Translations under genes and position numbers: made by a program
Shown here: positions 24,783 to 32,594 of the stretch, one piece after another
How the letters are laid out: each line of letters begins with the position of its first letter
Position numbering within the stretch: position 1 is the first letter of the stretch
Assembly: GCA_016929245.1 (NCBI GenBank)
Contig: JAFGJE010000040.1
Location: 1 to 43,919, forward strand
Source of the DNA: Phycisphaerae bacterium
Lineage (GTDB): Bacteria; Planctomycetota; Phycisphaerae; SM23-33
DNA: 43,919 nt
Reading direction: 5' to 3'
The notes under the pieces: generated by a model
The model's database searches: none
Seen by the model: the letters and a program-made list of their open reading frames with translations, nothing else
What the model was told of the DNA's origin: nothing

Positions 24783-26296
24783 CACGGGATGGATTCTTAC
24801 GATTGCGAAACGGTCAGGCCGTCGATCGATCCGACGCCCCCGTCATTTCGCGCGAGCAGTTCCGCGAGCGTGTCATCGGCGAGTTGGCAGCCGGCTCACG
24901 ACTCTCCGCGATGATGGTGGTTCCGACGGAAAAAACCGATACATATCAACTATTCACCGTGGTGACGGATCCTGGTTCCTGTGATATCGGCCTGCTCGCC
25001 TGCGAGGTGCGAAAATCGTATCCCGCGCTGACACCCGATTGCCCCGCGGCGAGCTGGTTCGAACGCGAAATGTCCGAGCAATGGAATATTCAGCCGGACG
25101 GCCATCCGTGGCTGAAACCGATTCGTTTTCAACCGTCACGATGCACCACAGGTGCATACGGCGCCGCCATTCGACCCGTAATCGGGTTGACGGACTTTTT
25201 CCAGATGGATGGAGATGAGATCCACGAGGTTGCCGTCGGACCAGTCCATGCCGGCGTGATCGAACCGGGACACTTCCGCTTTCAGTGCCATGGCGAGACC
25301 GTCCACCATCTTGAAATTTCGCTGGGCTATCAGCACCGCGGTGTCGAGCGGGCGTTGGTAGGCGGGCCGAACGCAAGAACGATCCATTATATGGAAACCC
25401 TCGCGGGCGACACGACCGTCGGCCATTCCTCTGCTTACTGCGGAGCAATCGAGGCGCTGTCCGACACACACGTGCCGCCGCGCGGGGAGGCAATCCGCGC
25501 GATCGGTGCGGAATTGGAACGCATGGCGAACCACATCGGCGATCTGGGTGCACTGGCGGGTGACGTGGGATTCCTGCCGACAATGAGCTACTGCGGCAGA
25601 ATTCGCGGCGATGCTTTGAATATAACCGCCATGCTTTGCGGCAATCGTTTTGGTCGCAATCTGGTTCGTCCCGGCGGTGTCGCGCGGAACGTGGACGAAG
25701 AACTCGTCGCGAAAATACTCCAACGGCTGGACGACGTCGAACGAGACGCCACGAGCGCGATCGAACTGATGTTCGATACGCCGTCGGTGCTGGCGAGATT
25801 CGAAGGGACGGGCGTCGTGTCGGAGGAAATCGCCCGGCAAATCGGCCTGATCGGTCCCGTCGCGCGCGCGAGCAGTGTGAATTGCGATGTCCGACACGAA
25901 TTTCCCTACGGCCTGTACCGGTTCACACAGATGCCCGTGTGCACCTGGCCGAGTGGCGATTGCTTCGCCCGAGCTTACGTGCGCTGGCTGGAGGTTCGCC
26001 AGTCGTTTTCGTTCATCCGCGAACAATTACATTCACTCCCTTCGGGCGCAACACGGCACGAATGTAAAAACCTTCATCCGAATCGTATCGCCGTGTCACT
26101 GACGGAAGGATGGCGCGGGGAGATTTGTCACGTCGCGATCACCGATGACGAAGGCTGTTTCGCCCAATACAAGGTAGTCGATCCGTCGTTTCATAACTGG
26201 TTCGGCTTGGCGTATGCGTTGCGAGGGCAACAGATATCCGACTTTCCTTTATGCAACAAGAGTTTCAACCTGTCCTATTGCGGCCACGATCTGTGA
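24779..26296 (+). CDS. hyfG: HyfG/HycE-like large subunit without Ni-binding cysteines
   Basis: A 505-residue protein combining a NuoC-like N-terminal domain (about 25-110) with a NuoD/NiFe-hydrogenase large-subunit domain. EISLGYQHRGVERAL (179-193) is the conserved entry motif. At the proximal Ni site, where hydrogenases have RxCGxC, this protein reads TLAGDT (207-212). At the distal site, where they have DPCxxC, it reads DPSFHNW (468-474). All four Ni ligands are therefore absent and it should not be an H2-activating enzyme; it fits Ehr-type complexes. Start chosen at the ATGA overlap at 24779. Confidence 0.9.
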   Translation: MTRDGFLRLRNGQAVDRSDAPVISREQFRERVIGELAAGSRLSAMMVVPTEKTDTYQLFTVVTDPGSCDIGLLACEVRKSYPALTPDCPAASWFEREMSEQWNIQPDGHPWLKPIRFQPSRCTTGAYGAAIRPVIGLTDFFQMDGDEIHEVAVGPVHAGVIEPGHFRFQCHGETVHHLEISLGYQHRGVERALVGGPNARTIHYMETLAGDTTVGHSSAYCGAIEALSDTHVPPRGEAIRAIGAELERMANHIGDLGALAGDVGFLPTMSYCGRIRGDALNITAMLCGNRFGRNLVRPGGVARNVDEELVAKILQRLDDVERDATSAIELMFDTPSVLARFEGTGVVSEEIARQIGLIGPVARASSVNCDVRHEFPYGLYRFTQMPVCTWPSGDCFARAYVRWLEVRQSFSFIREQLHSLPSGATRHECKNLHPNRIAVSLTEGWRGEICHVAITDDEGCFAQYKVVDPSFHNWFGLAYALRGQQISDFPLCNKSFNLSYCGHDL

Positions 26297-26314
26297 CCCG
26301 CGGAGATACGAACC

Positions 26315-27076
26315 ATGTTTCGCCAATTGCGTACTCGATTGTTACAGAAACACAGAACGATGTCGTATCCGAACGGCCCCACCCCGGAGCTTCCCCCGCG
26401 ATTTGCGGGACGGCCCGTTCTTTCCACCGCCGCCTGCCAGGACGATTGCTCGAGGTGTATTTCCACCTGTCCCACCGGGGCGATCCGTCGACGCGACGAC
26501 GGTTCGCTGCAACTGGACATGGGATTGTGCCTCTTCTGCCGGGTCTGTGAGAAGGCCTGTCCGCACGGGGCGGTCTGCTTTAGTCGGGAATATCAACTCG
26601 CTACCGCGATGCGCGAGGACTTGATCGTCACCGGTGACGCGGCGGACGCCGCAAACGCAAAGAACGAACCGGCAGCCCGTCTGTTTTCCCGATCTCTGAA
26701 ACTTCGGCAGGTGTCCGCGGGCGGCTGCAACGCCTGCGAAGCCGATTCCAGCGTGTTAACCACACTTGCCTGGGACATCGGACGGTTCGGCATCCAGTTC
26801 GTCGCCTCGCCACGACATGCCGATGGCTTGCTGATCACCGGGCCGGTGACGGAAAATATGCGGCTGGCGTTGAAGAAAACCTATGACGCCGTACCCGATC
26901 CGAAGATCGTCATCGCCGTGGGCGCCTGCGCGATCTCCGGCGGGACTTATGCCGATCATCCCGAGCAGCACAACGGCGCGATGGCCGTGGTTCCCGTGGA
27001 TCTATTCATTCCCGGCTGTCCACCGCATCCGTTAACAATCCTGGATGGCCTACTGCGATTTCTCGGACGGGTGTAG
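26315..27076 (+). CDS. hyfI: Fused two-cluster ferredoxin / NuoB-like small subunit (HyfH-HyfI type)
   Basis: A 253-residue protein. The N-terminal half is a ferredoxin with two 4Fe-4S motifs (C41/C45/C48/C52 followed by Pro, and C72/C75/C78/C82 followed by Pro). The C-terminal half is the NuoB/HyfI small-subunit domain, with GGCNACE (C138, C141), GACAISGG (C205) and PGCPPHP (C235) for the N2-like proximal cluster. In hydrogenase-4 these are two separate proteins; here they are one. It would receive electrons and pass them to the site at the large-subunit interface. Last gene of the operon, 18 bases after the large subunit. No clear terminator follows. Confidence 0.9.
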   Translation: MFRQLRTRLLQKHRTMSYPNGPTPELPPRFAGRPVLSTAACQDDCSRCISTCPTGAIRRRDDGSLQLDMGLCLFCRVCEKACPHGAVCFSREYQLATAMREDLIVTGDAADAANAKNEPAARLFSRSLKLRQVSAGGCNACEADSSVLTTLAWDIGRFGIQFVASPRHADGLLITGPVTENMRLALKKTYDAVPDPKIVIAVGACAISGGTYADHPEQHNGAMAVVPVDLFIPGCPPHPLTILDGLLRFLGRV

Positions 27077-27144
27077 AATCTACCGAAAGAAGAGACCTTG
27101 TGAGATGCTATTCATTCACAATAATCCGTCACTGGGGTATCCCC

Positions 27145-27726
27145 TTAGCTCCGGTTGTTCCTATATGTTGTGGTTCCGAGGTTGAGGCCCTCGGATACGG
27201 TATGCACTTTCGGGACGCACAGCAGGTACACGCTGCGGTGAATATTTCCGCGGCGGGCGTAGGAGTGGCGGACTTTTTTCACCCAGACCGCGAGTTGATT
27301 CTCCCGGCCGATCTTCACCCGGTCGGTGATGTCCACGGAAACGATCACGGTTTTGGAATCGTTTATGGCGACTTCCTTCCCGTTGACGAAAATCTTGTTC
27401 GGACTGTCTATCCCGAGGAATTTCAGCTTCACCCGACGGCCGTCGGACCATGATTTCGGCACGTGGAATATCCGCCGGAACCAGGAATGCGGCGCGTCAT
27501 AATCAGCTTGCGCGATGTTAAACAACTCCGACCCGTGCCCCGCGGCGTCGCCGGGAATCGGCAGCGTGTTCCACTTTCCCCGCGGAATTTGATCCTCAGT
27601 GGTGTTCGCGGCCACGTAATCCCAGACGCCGTTCAGGCAGATCGTCCGGCGGCGCGACTCGTCGGCGGCGCAGGCGACGGCGCCCAGAATCATCAATGAG
27701 ACGCATGAAAATCGGAATATTCTCAC
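27145..27726 (-). CDS. Short GH2-type sugar-binding-domain protein, probably truncated
   Basis: A 193-residue protein with a signal peptide (about 1-20) and one jelly-roll domain like the N-terminal sugar-binding domain of glycoside hydrolase family 2 enzymes: LNGVWDYVAAN, then APHSWFRRIFHVPKSWSDGRRVKLKFLGID and NKIFVNGKEVAINDSKTV. The immunoglobulin-like and TIM-barrel catalytic domains of a normal GH2 enzyme (600 residues or more) are missing. It ends just before the convergent Ehr-type operon. It may be a pseudogene cut by rearrangement or a free-standing binding protein. Confidence 0.7.
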   Translation of the reverse strand: MRIFRFSCVSLMILGAVACAADESRRRTICLNGVWDYVAANTTEDQIPRGKWNTLPIPGDAAGHGSELFNIAQADYDAPHSWFRRIFHVPKSWSDGRRVKLKFLGIDSPNKIFVNGKEVAINDSKTVIVSVDITDRVKIGRENQLAVWVKKVRHSYARRGNIHRSVYLLCVPKVHTVSEGLNLGTTTYRNNRS

Positions 27727-27803
27727 GGGAATACCTCTTCTCTTGTTATCAGTACGGGGATATTCCCGTAAGCGAATCTATGGAATTGAATTTCAGCACC
27801 GTT

Positions 27804-28580
27804 TTACCAGTAGAGTTTGTCACCGCCGCCGATACGGGGTTTACAATGGATTTCATCCGTGATTTCATCCCGGTCCATGGCTTCCACGTGGCCTTCGAAT
27901 AACAGCGTGTTAGCCTGTTCAAAATGTCGCAGATGAACCGGGAACCATATTGACCAATAGGACCAGTCATTGGGATAGGGTTCGGTATTTTGAATTCTCG
28001 TCGGCATTTGGCTTTGATACCCGTTTCGCGTACCGTCCGCCATGTAGATCAGGTTACTGTCGTTCCCGAAGGAGGAAAGATCACTTACTTTCGGAGGGAT
28101 CGGGTATTCATTGTTGATATCATCACCGGGTCCCGTACCAAAGGTGTGATAATTGACGCCATAACTGCTTCTGTACATGGTATCCGCGATTCCGCCATCG
28201 TCATTGAGAAACTGGATGTCGGTTTCCGCGGGACAGAACAGGATCATCAGATTTTCAATGTATTTGTGGTCATACAATACTTGCCCAGCCCATCCATTGA
28301 TCCAGAACGCTCCCGATGGATCGCGTCCCGGCTGGGCGGATAAGGCATATTCGTCATAATCATTGGAGTAGATCATCGCGGCTGTGCCGAGATTCTTCAG
28401 ATTGGCTATGCATACGGTGGACCGAGCCAACGCCTTGGCCTGCTGCAGACTGGGCAGGAGGATCGACACCAGCAGCGAGATGATCGCGATGACGACTAAT
28501 AATTCAATCAACGTAAAGGCGTTCCCAAGGCGGTTTCGATTGGTTCCCTGAGTGTTGCGTTGGGGTATTCGCGGATTCAT
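27804..28580 (-). CDS. Pseudopilin-like protein with N-terminal cleavage/methylation motif
   Basis: A 258-residue protein with [20 protein letters not shown] at about residues 20-39, then a soluble domain containing [16 protein letters not shown] and [19 protein letters not shown], the C-terminal variant of the H-x9-DG motif. It lies six bases after the LacI-type regulator and 77 bases before the short GH2-like gene, so all three are probably one transcript. The third such gene in the window. Confidence 0.85.
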   Translation of the reverse strand: MNPRIPQRNTQGTNRNRLGNAFTLIELLVVIAIISLLVSILLPSLQQAKALARSTVCIANLKNLGTAAMIYSNDYDEYALSAQPGRDPSGAFWINGWAGQVLYDHKYIENLMILFCPAETDIQFLNDDGGIADTMYRSSYGVNYHTFGTGPGDDINNEYPIPPKVSDLSSFGNDSNLIYMADGTRNGYQSQMPTRIQNTEPYPNDWSYWSIWFPVHLRHFEQANTLLFEGHVEAMDRDEITDEIHCKPRIGGGDKLYW

Positions 28581-28586
28581 GGTTCA

Positions 28587-29645
28587 TCACCCATGGTATG
28601 ATTGCATTCCAGGCCTGTCGCAGGAATCCCGGACGATCAATCGGCAGGGATAATCGTTTCGTGACATGTCCGGTGTGAGGGGTTTGTCCAGGTCCAGGTG
28701 GTCGATGAGCAGATCGACCGCCAGTTCGCCCATGTCTTCCATGTTGTAATCCACGGACGTGACGGACGGGCGCGACATTTCACAGAGCAGACTTTCGCAG
28801 TTGCTGATGACGCTCACGTCGGCGGGGCAGCTCATACCGTGCTGTTGGAGACTTTTCAGGAAGGTCGTCATCGTCTGGTCGCTTCCCATGACCAGCGTCG
28901 CGCGCCGCTCGGTCGGCTGGGCGAGCCAATGCTCCAGCAACGGCTGTCCGGCGCTGTAATCGCAGTGTCCGAACGCCGGTTCGATCAGTTCGATCCGGCA
29001 GCGGGTGGTTTCGGGATCTTTCTGAATTTGCTCGATGACCTGTCGGCTGACATCGATACCGCGCCGGGAAGGGGGGTATAGCTTCAGGATATTCCGATGG
29101 CCCAGGCGGACGGCGTGACGAATGGCTTCGACTTCGCCCGATACGTCGTCGCAGGAGATCGAGGGGATCAAATTGGCGATCTCGACATCCTGGCCGAGGG
29201 AGATCGTGGGAATCTTGAATTCCCGAAACTGCTCGATCACCTCCGTTTCCACCTGCCCGGTGAGGATCACGCCGTCCACGCTTCGCTGCCCGACGCGGGC
29301 GGGGAAGACGAACGTGTCCAGATTCGAGAGATTGTACAGGCTGACGTTCAGCCCGTACCCGCGACGCCGGCAGGCGTGCTCCACCCCCGCGAGGTAACGG
29401 GCGAAATGGGCGTTCAGCCAACCTCCGGCGATGGAATCCGAAAGGATGAATCCGATATGCCCGGTTCGACTGGTCGCCAGCGCCCGGGCGGTGGCGTTGG
29501 GTTGATAGTTCAACTCCTTGGCCGCCTTCCAGACGGCCTGGCGGGTTTTCTCGGCAAAATTTTCCGCGCGACGCCCCAGAATGCTGGAAGCCGTTCCCAC
29601 GGAAACTCCTGCGCGTTTGGCTATGTCTTTGAGTCGTATCGCCAT
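28587..29645 (-). CDS. LacI-family transcriptional regulator
   Basis: A 352-residue protein beginning MAIRLKDIAKRAGVSVGTAS, the canonical LacI helix-turn-helix and hinge, followed by ALATSRTGHIGFILSD and a periplasmic-binding-protein-like effector domain. The start at 29645 gives the normal N-terminus; an upstream in-frame ATG at 29705 would add 20 residues. It lies between two carbohydrate loci. It is likely to regulate its own operon and could also act on the large catabolic operon that ends 245 bases upstream of it. Confidence 0.9.
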   Translation of the reverse strand: MAIRLKDIAKRAGVSVGTASSILGRRAENFAEKTRQAVWKAAKELNYQPNATARALATSRTGHIGFILSDSIAGGWLNAHFARYLAGVEHACRRRGYGLNVSLYNLSNLDTFVFPARVGQRSVDGVILTGQVETEVIEQFREFKIPTISLGQDVEIANLIPSISCDDVSGEVEAIRHAVRLGHRNILKLYPPSRRGIDVSRQVIEQIQKDPETTRCRIELIEPAFGHCDYSAGQPLLEHWLAQPTERRATLVMGSDQTMTTFLKSLQQHGMSCPADVSVISNCESLLCEMSRPSVTSVDYNMEDMGELAVDLLIDHLDLDKPLTPDMSRNDYPCRLIVRDSCDRPGMQSYHG

Positions 29646-29675
29646 AATGGGGATATTCTTTGGTGTTATTAAAAG

Positions 29676-29705
29676 CGGTTCAATTAATCTATAATAACGG
29701 TTCAA
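29676..29705. promoter_or_regulatory. Two LacI-type half-sites upstream of the LacI gene
   Basis: CGGTTCAA occurs at 29676-29683 and 29698-29705, 22 bases apart (about two helical turns). The first is part of the imperfect palindrome TTAAAAGCGGTTCAA. CGGTT(T)CAA is a common LacI-family half-operator. Autoregulation is inferred. Confidence 0.45.
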
Positions 29706-29890
29706 AACGCATTATATTTCATTTTTTGAAAAAAGCAAACAAAAAAATACGCTGGAAAAAGTCCACGCGCCGATCAAGGATTGAATAAAAAAACATGGAC
29801 GGAAAAGATTCCGGCCGCGCGAGTCACGATTGAAATGCGCAGGAAGTTCCCTCTTTTTTGGATTCTCCGAACCCGGAGCTGAAAATCATG

Positions 29891-30991
29891 CTATCGCGGT
29901 ACGGCGTCGGGCAGTCCGCCGTCGATGGGCAGGCAGGCGCCGGTCGTGGGAGTCAGGCGCGAGAGGAAAAAGACCACCGCGTCGGCGACGTGCTTGGCGG
30001 TGACCTTGGCCTTCAGGAGATTGCGATTTTGGTAGTATTCTTCCAGGCCTTGTTCGTCCAGGCCTCGCGCTTTCATTCTTCCCGGACCCACCTCGGCCCA
30101 TAAGCCCGACTTATGCGACCCGCCGGAAAAGACCGCGTCCGGGGCGACCATGTTCACGCGCACGTTCATCGGGGCGAATTCCAGGCTGGCGATGCGGGCG
30201 AGTTGATGGGCGGCCGCCTTCGTGGCGCTGTAGGCGCCGAATCCCGCGCCGGGAGAATAGACGTTTTTCGTCGAAACCAGCACCACGTCTCCGCCGATTC
30301 CCTGGGCGGCGAAACATCGACCCGCCTCCGCGAGCACGAGAAGCGTACCCTCGACGTTGACGCGTTCCAGCCGGCGGAAGTCTTCGAGCTTCATCTCCAC
30401 CAACGGGCTGACGTGTGCGATGCCGGCGTTGTGGACCAGGGCGTCCAGGCCGCCCCAGGTTTCCACGATTCGCGAAAACGCCTCCGCCACCGACGCGGGG
30501 TTCGTCACATCCATCGCCACGCCTTCGATGCGCTCGTGTCCCATGCTTCGGAATTCTTCGACGAATTTGTCTAACCGTTCGCCGGGTAAGTCCGTAGCCG
30601 CCAGGTAACATCCGTTGTCCAGCAACACTTTACAGATGCCGTATCCGATCGCGCCGGCGGCGCCGGTTACGACGACGACTTTGTTCGCCAGCGGCTTCAA
30701 GGGATCCGTTGGAGTATGCACGACTTCCAACGTGCCCGTTCCGTTTACGTTGATCCGCGACGGCATGGTGCGGTGCCGCTTTTCATAGGAAGCGAGGGTT
30801 TCCCGGATTTGTTGTTTCGCTGGTTCCGTATCTCCGGGAATCGCGCCCAGTTGCAACGGCGGAGCATCGCCGGCGGATGCGTCGGTGGGCGCGGTAAGCG
30901 TGACGGGACAATAAGGCCTGTCCGCATCGTCCGTCTTCGGCGACAGCAGGCCTCGCAGGAATAAACGAATTTGCACGTCGGAATGGTTCAT
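29891..30991 (-). CDS. Short-chain dehydrogenase with 100-residue N-terminal extension
   Basis: A 366-residue protein. Residues about 102-362 form a classical SDR: TGAAGAIG (109-116) nucleotide-binding motif, HNAG (187-190), Ser240, and YSATK with Tyr254 and Lys258. The region with SHKSGLW and GLDEQGLEEYYQNRNLLKAKVT closely resembles the dehydrogenase half of bifunctional rhamnulose-1-phosphate aldolase/alcohol dehydrogenase proteins, but the aldolase half is absent. Residues 1-100 are unrelated and unassigned. The start at 30991 has AAAGGATAACC upstream and lies five bases after the epimerase stop. It probably oxidises a hydroxy-aldehyde or sugar intermediate of the operon's pathway. Last gene of the operon. 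Confidence 0.85.
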   Translation of the reverse strand: MNHSDVQIRLFLRGLLSPKTDDADRPYCPVTLTAPTDASAGDAPPLQLGAIPGDTEPAKQQIRETLASYEKRHRTMPSRINVNGTGTLEVVHTPTDPLKPLANKVVVVTGAAGAIGYGICKVLLDNGCYLAATDLPGERLDKFVEEFRSMGHERIEGVAMDVTNPASVAEAFSRIVETWGGLDALVHNAGIAHVSPLVEMKLEDFRRLERVNVEGTLLVLAEAGRCFAAQGIGGDVVLVSTKNVYSPGAGFGAYSATKAAAHQLARIASLEFAPMNVRVNMVAPDAVFSGGSHKSGLWAEVGPGRMKARGLDEQGLEEYYQNRNLLKAKVTAKHVADAVVFFLSRLTPTTGACLPIDGGLPDAVPR

Positions 30992-30996
30992 ACTGG

Positions 30997-31707
30997 TTAT
31001 CCTTTGCCCAGTTGCTTTTGCAGATAGGCGATATTTCCCGCGGGGTCTTTTCCGTCGAACACGGCGCTGCCGGAAACGATGATCTCCGCGCCCATCTGGG
31101 CTACCTCGACGAGATTGTCCCGCTTGATCCCGCCGTCCACGCACAGCAGAATATTTCCGCCGCTTTTGGCGATCCGCTGCCGCACGGCATCGATTCGCCG
31201 CCGGGTGGACGGGATGAACTTCTGCCCGCCCCAGCCGGGATTGACCGCCAGCAGGAGAATCATCTCCAGCTCCTCCATCAGCGGATCGAGCGCCTCGACG
31301 GGTGTGCCCGGATTCAACGCGGCGCCGCGAATGATCCCGCGGGCGGGGTCGTTCGCGTTGGTCATCCCCCCCAGCGCCTGCAACACGCGATGCGGGTGCT
31401 TCGTGGATTCCACCTGCACGGTGATCATGTCCGCGCCGGCCTGGACGTACGAATCGAGTTTCTCCAGCGGATTTTCGATCATCAGGTGCACGTCCTTGAA
31501 GAGCGACGTTTGGATCGCCTGGATGATCGGAGGCCCGAACGTCATCGCCGGACAGAACGCGCCGTCCATCACGTCGATATGCAGCAACGGCACCCCCGCC
31601 GACTCCAGGATCGAAAGCTGCGGCTGCAGGTTCATCCAGTCGGCGGTCAAAACCCCGACGCTGAGCATCGGGGTTTGACGGCGGAGCGTTTCAAGAAGCG
31701 TGGCCAT
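30997..31707 (-). CDS. rpe: Ribulose-phosphate 3-epimerase family protein
   Basis: A 236-residue TIM barrel with the family motifs HIDVMDGAF, FKDVHLMIENP, AVNPGWGGQ and VDGGI, including the metal-binding His and Asp residues. The family interconverts ketose phosphates at C3 (ribulose-5-P/xylulose-5-P, or allulose-6-P/fructose-6-P); the operon context leaves the real substrate open. Its start overlaps the thiolase/aldolase stop by one base (TAATG), implying coupled translation. Confidence 0.9.
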   Translation of the reverse strand: MATLLETLRRQTPMLSVGVLTADWMNLQPQLSILESAGVPLLHIDVMDGAFCPAMTFGPPIIQAIQTSLFKDVHLMIENPLEKLDSYVQAGADMITVQVESTKHPHRVLQALGGMTNANDPARGIIRGAALNPGTPVEALDPLMEELEMILLLAVNPGWGGQKFIPSTRRRIDAVRQRIAKSGGNILLCVDGGIKRDNLVEVAQMGAEIIVSGSAVFDGKDPAGNIAYLQKQLGKG

Positions 31708-32594
31708 TATTTTTTCATCTCCCGCTTCATCGTGTTATAGTAGTCCAGCGCGTCGGCGGGTTTCATATTCTCATGCACGACGTTTCGGACCGTCTGGATC
31801 ATCGCTTCCGGCGCGTCGGCCTGGAAGATGTTCCGGCCCATGTCCACACCGGCGGCGCCTTGCTGGATCGCGTTGTAGGCCATCGTGAGGGCGTCGAGTT
31901 CGGGGATTTTCTTCCCGCCGGCCATCACGATCGGCACGGGACAGGAGGCGGTGACGGTGTCGAAATCTTCCGGGACGTAGTATGTCTTGACGAACTGCGC
32001 GCCGAGTTCGGCGCAGATGCGACAGGCCAGGCGGAAATATTTCGCGTCGCGCACCAGTTCCTTGCCGACGGCGGTGACCGCCATCGTCGGGATGCCGTAC
32101 TTCAAGCCCATGTCCACCAGCTTCGTCATGTTATGGATCGAGCGCGTCTCGAATTCCCCGCCGATGAATACCTGCAGCGTGATGGCGGCCACGTTCATGC
32201 GGATCGCGTCTTCGATGTCAACCGCGAGTTGCTCGTTGGACAGTTCCTTCAGGATGCTGGGCCCGCCGCTGCAGCGCATGACGATGGGCTTGGTCAGCGC
32301 CGGCGGGACGGTCGTGCGCAGAATGCCGCGCGTGAGCATCAGGGCGTCGGCGTGGGGCATCAGCGGCACGATGTTCAGGTCGATTCGCTCCAGGCCGGTC
32401 GTCGGACCCTGGAAATACCCGTGGTCGATCGCCAGCATGACGGTCTTGCCGCTGTCGGGATTGAAGATTCGCGCGAGGCGGTTCTTCATGCCCCAATCCA
32501 GATTCCCCGCGCCGCGGAGGTAGAATCCGTGCGTTTCCATCGGGACGTCCTGGTAATATTGTTTAGCTTCTTTTTGTGTATCCGCTTCGGGCAT
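31707..32594 (-). CDS. lsrF: LsrF-like class I aldolase/thiolase (DhnA/LacD superfamily)
   Basis: A 295-residue TIM barrel very close in sequence to LsrF as I remember it: [33 protein letters not shown], then KTYYV with catalytic Lys203, GGKKIPE and [10 protein letters not shown]. In the autoinducer-2 pathway LsrF transfers an acetyl group from 3-hydroxy-5-phosphonooxypentane-2,4-dione to CoA, releasing DHAP. No other lsr gene is present, so the substrate here is probably a different phosphorylated diketone or ketose made by the neighbouring enzymes. The start at 32594 has AAGGAAAGGA upstream and overlaps the E1 beta gene by 32 bases. Confidence 0.88.
   Translation of the reverse strand: MPEADTQKEAKQYYQDVPMETHGFYLRGAGNLDWGMKNRLARIFNPDSGKTVMLAIDHGYFQGPTTGLERIDLNIVPLMPHADALMLTRGILRTTVPPALTKPIVMRCSGGPSILKELSNEQLAVDIEDAIRMNVAAITLQVFIGGEFETRSIHNMTKLVDMGLKYGIPTMAVTAVGKELVRDAKYFRLACRICAELGAQFVKTYYVPEDFDTVTASCPVPIVMAGGKKIPELDALTMAYNAIQQGAAGVDMGRNIFQADAPEAMIQTVRNVVHENMKPADALDYYNTMKREMKK

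Noticed and set aside
24779-27076. A functional NiFe hydrogenase (hydrogenase-4)
   Set aside because: Both Ni-binding cysteine pairs of the large subunit are replaced (TLAGDT at 207-212, DPSFHNW at 468-474), and no Hyp/HycI maturation gene is present in the window.
29865-29878. Hairpin CTCCG/CGGAG after the SDR gene as a terminator
   Set aside because: For the minus-strand transcript the stem is followed by an A-rich, not a T-rich, stretch, so it does not have the form of an intrinsic terminator.
31707-32594. Autoinducer-2 degradation
   Set aside because: Only an LsrF-like gene is present; the transporter, kinase, isomerase and repressor genes of the lsr system are not seen.
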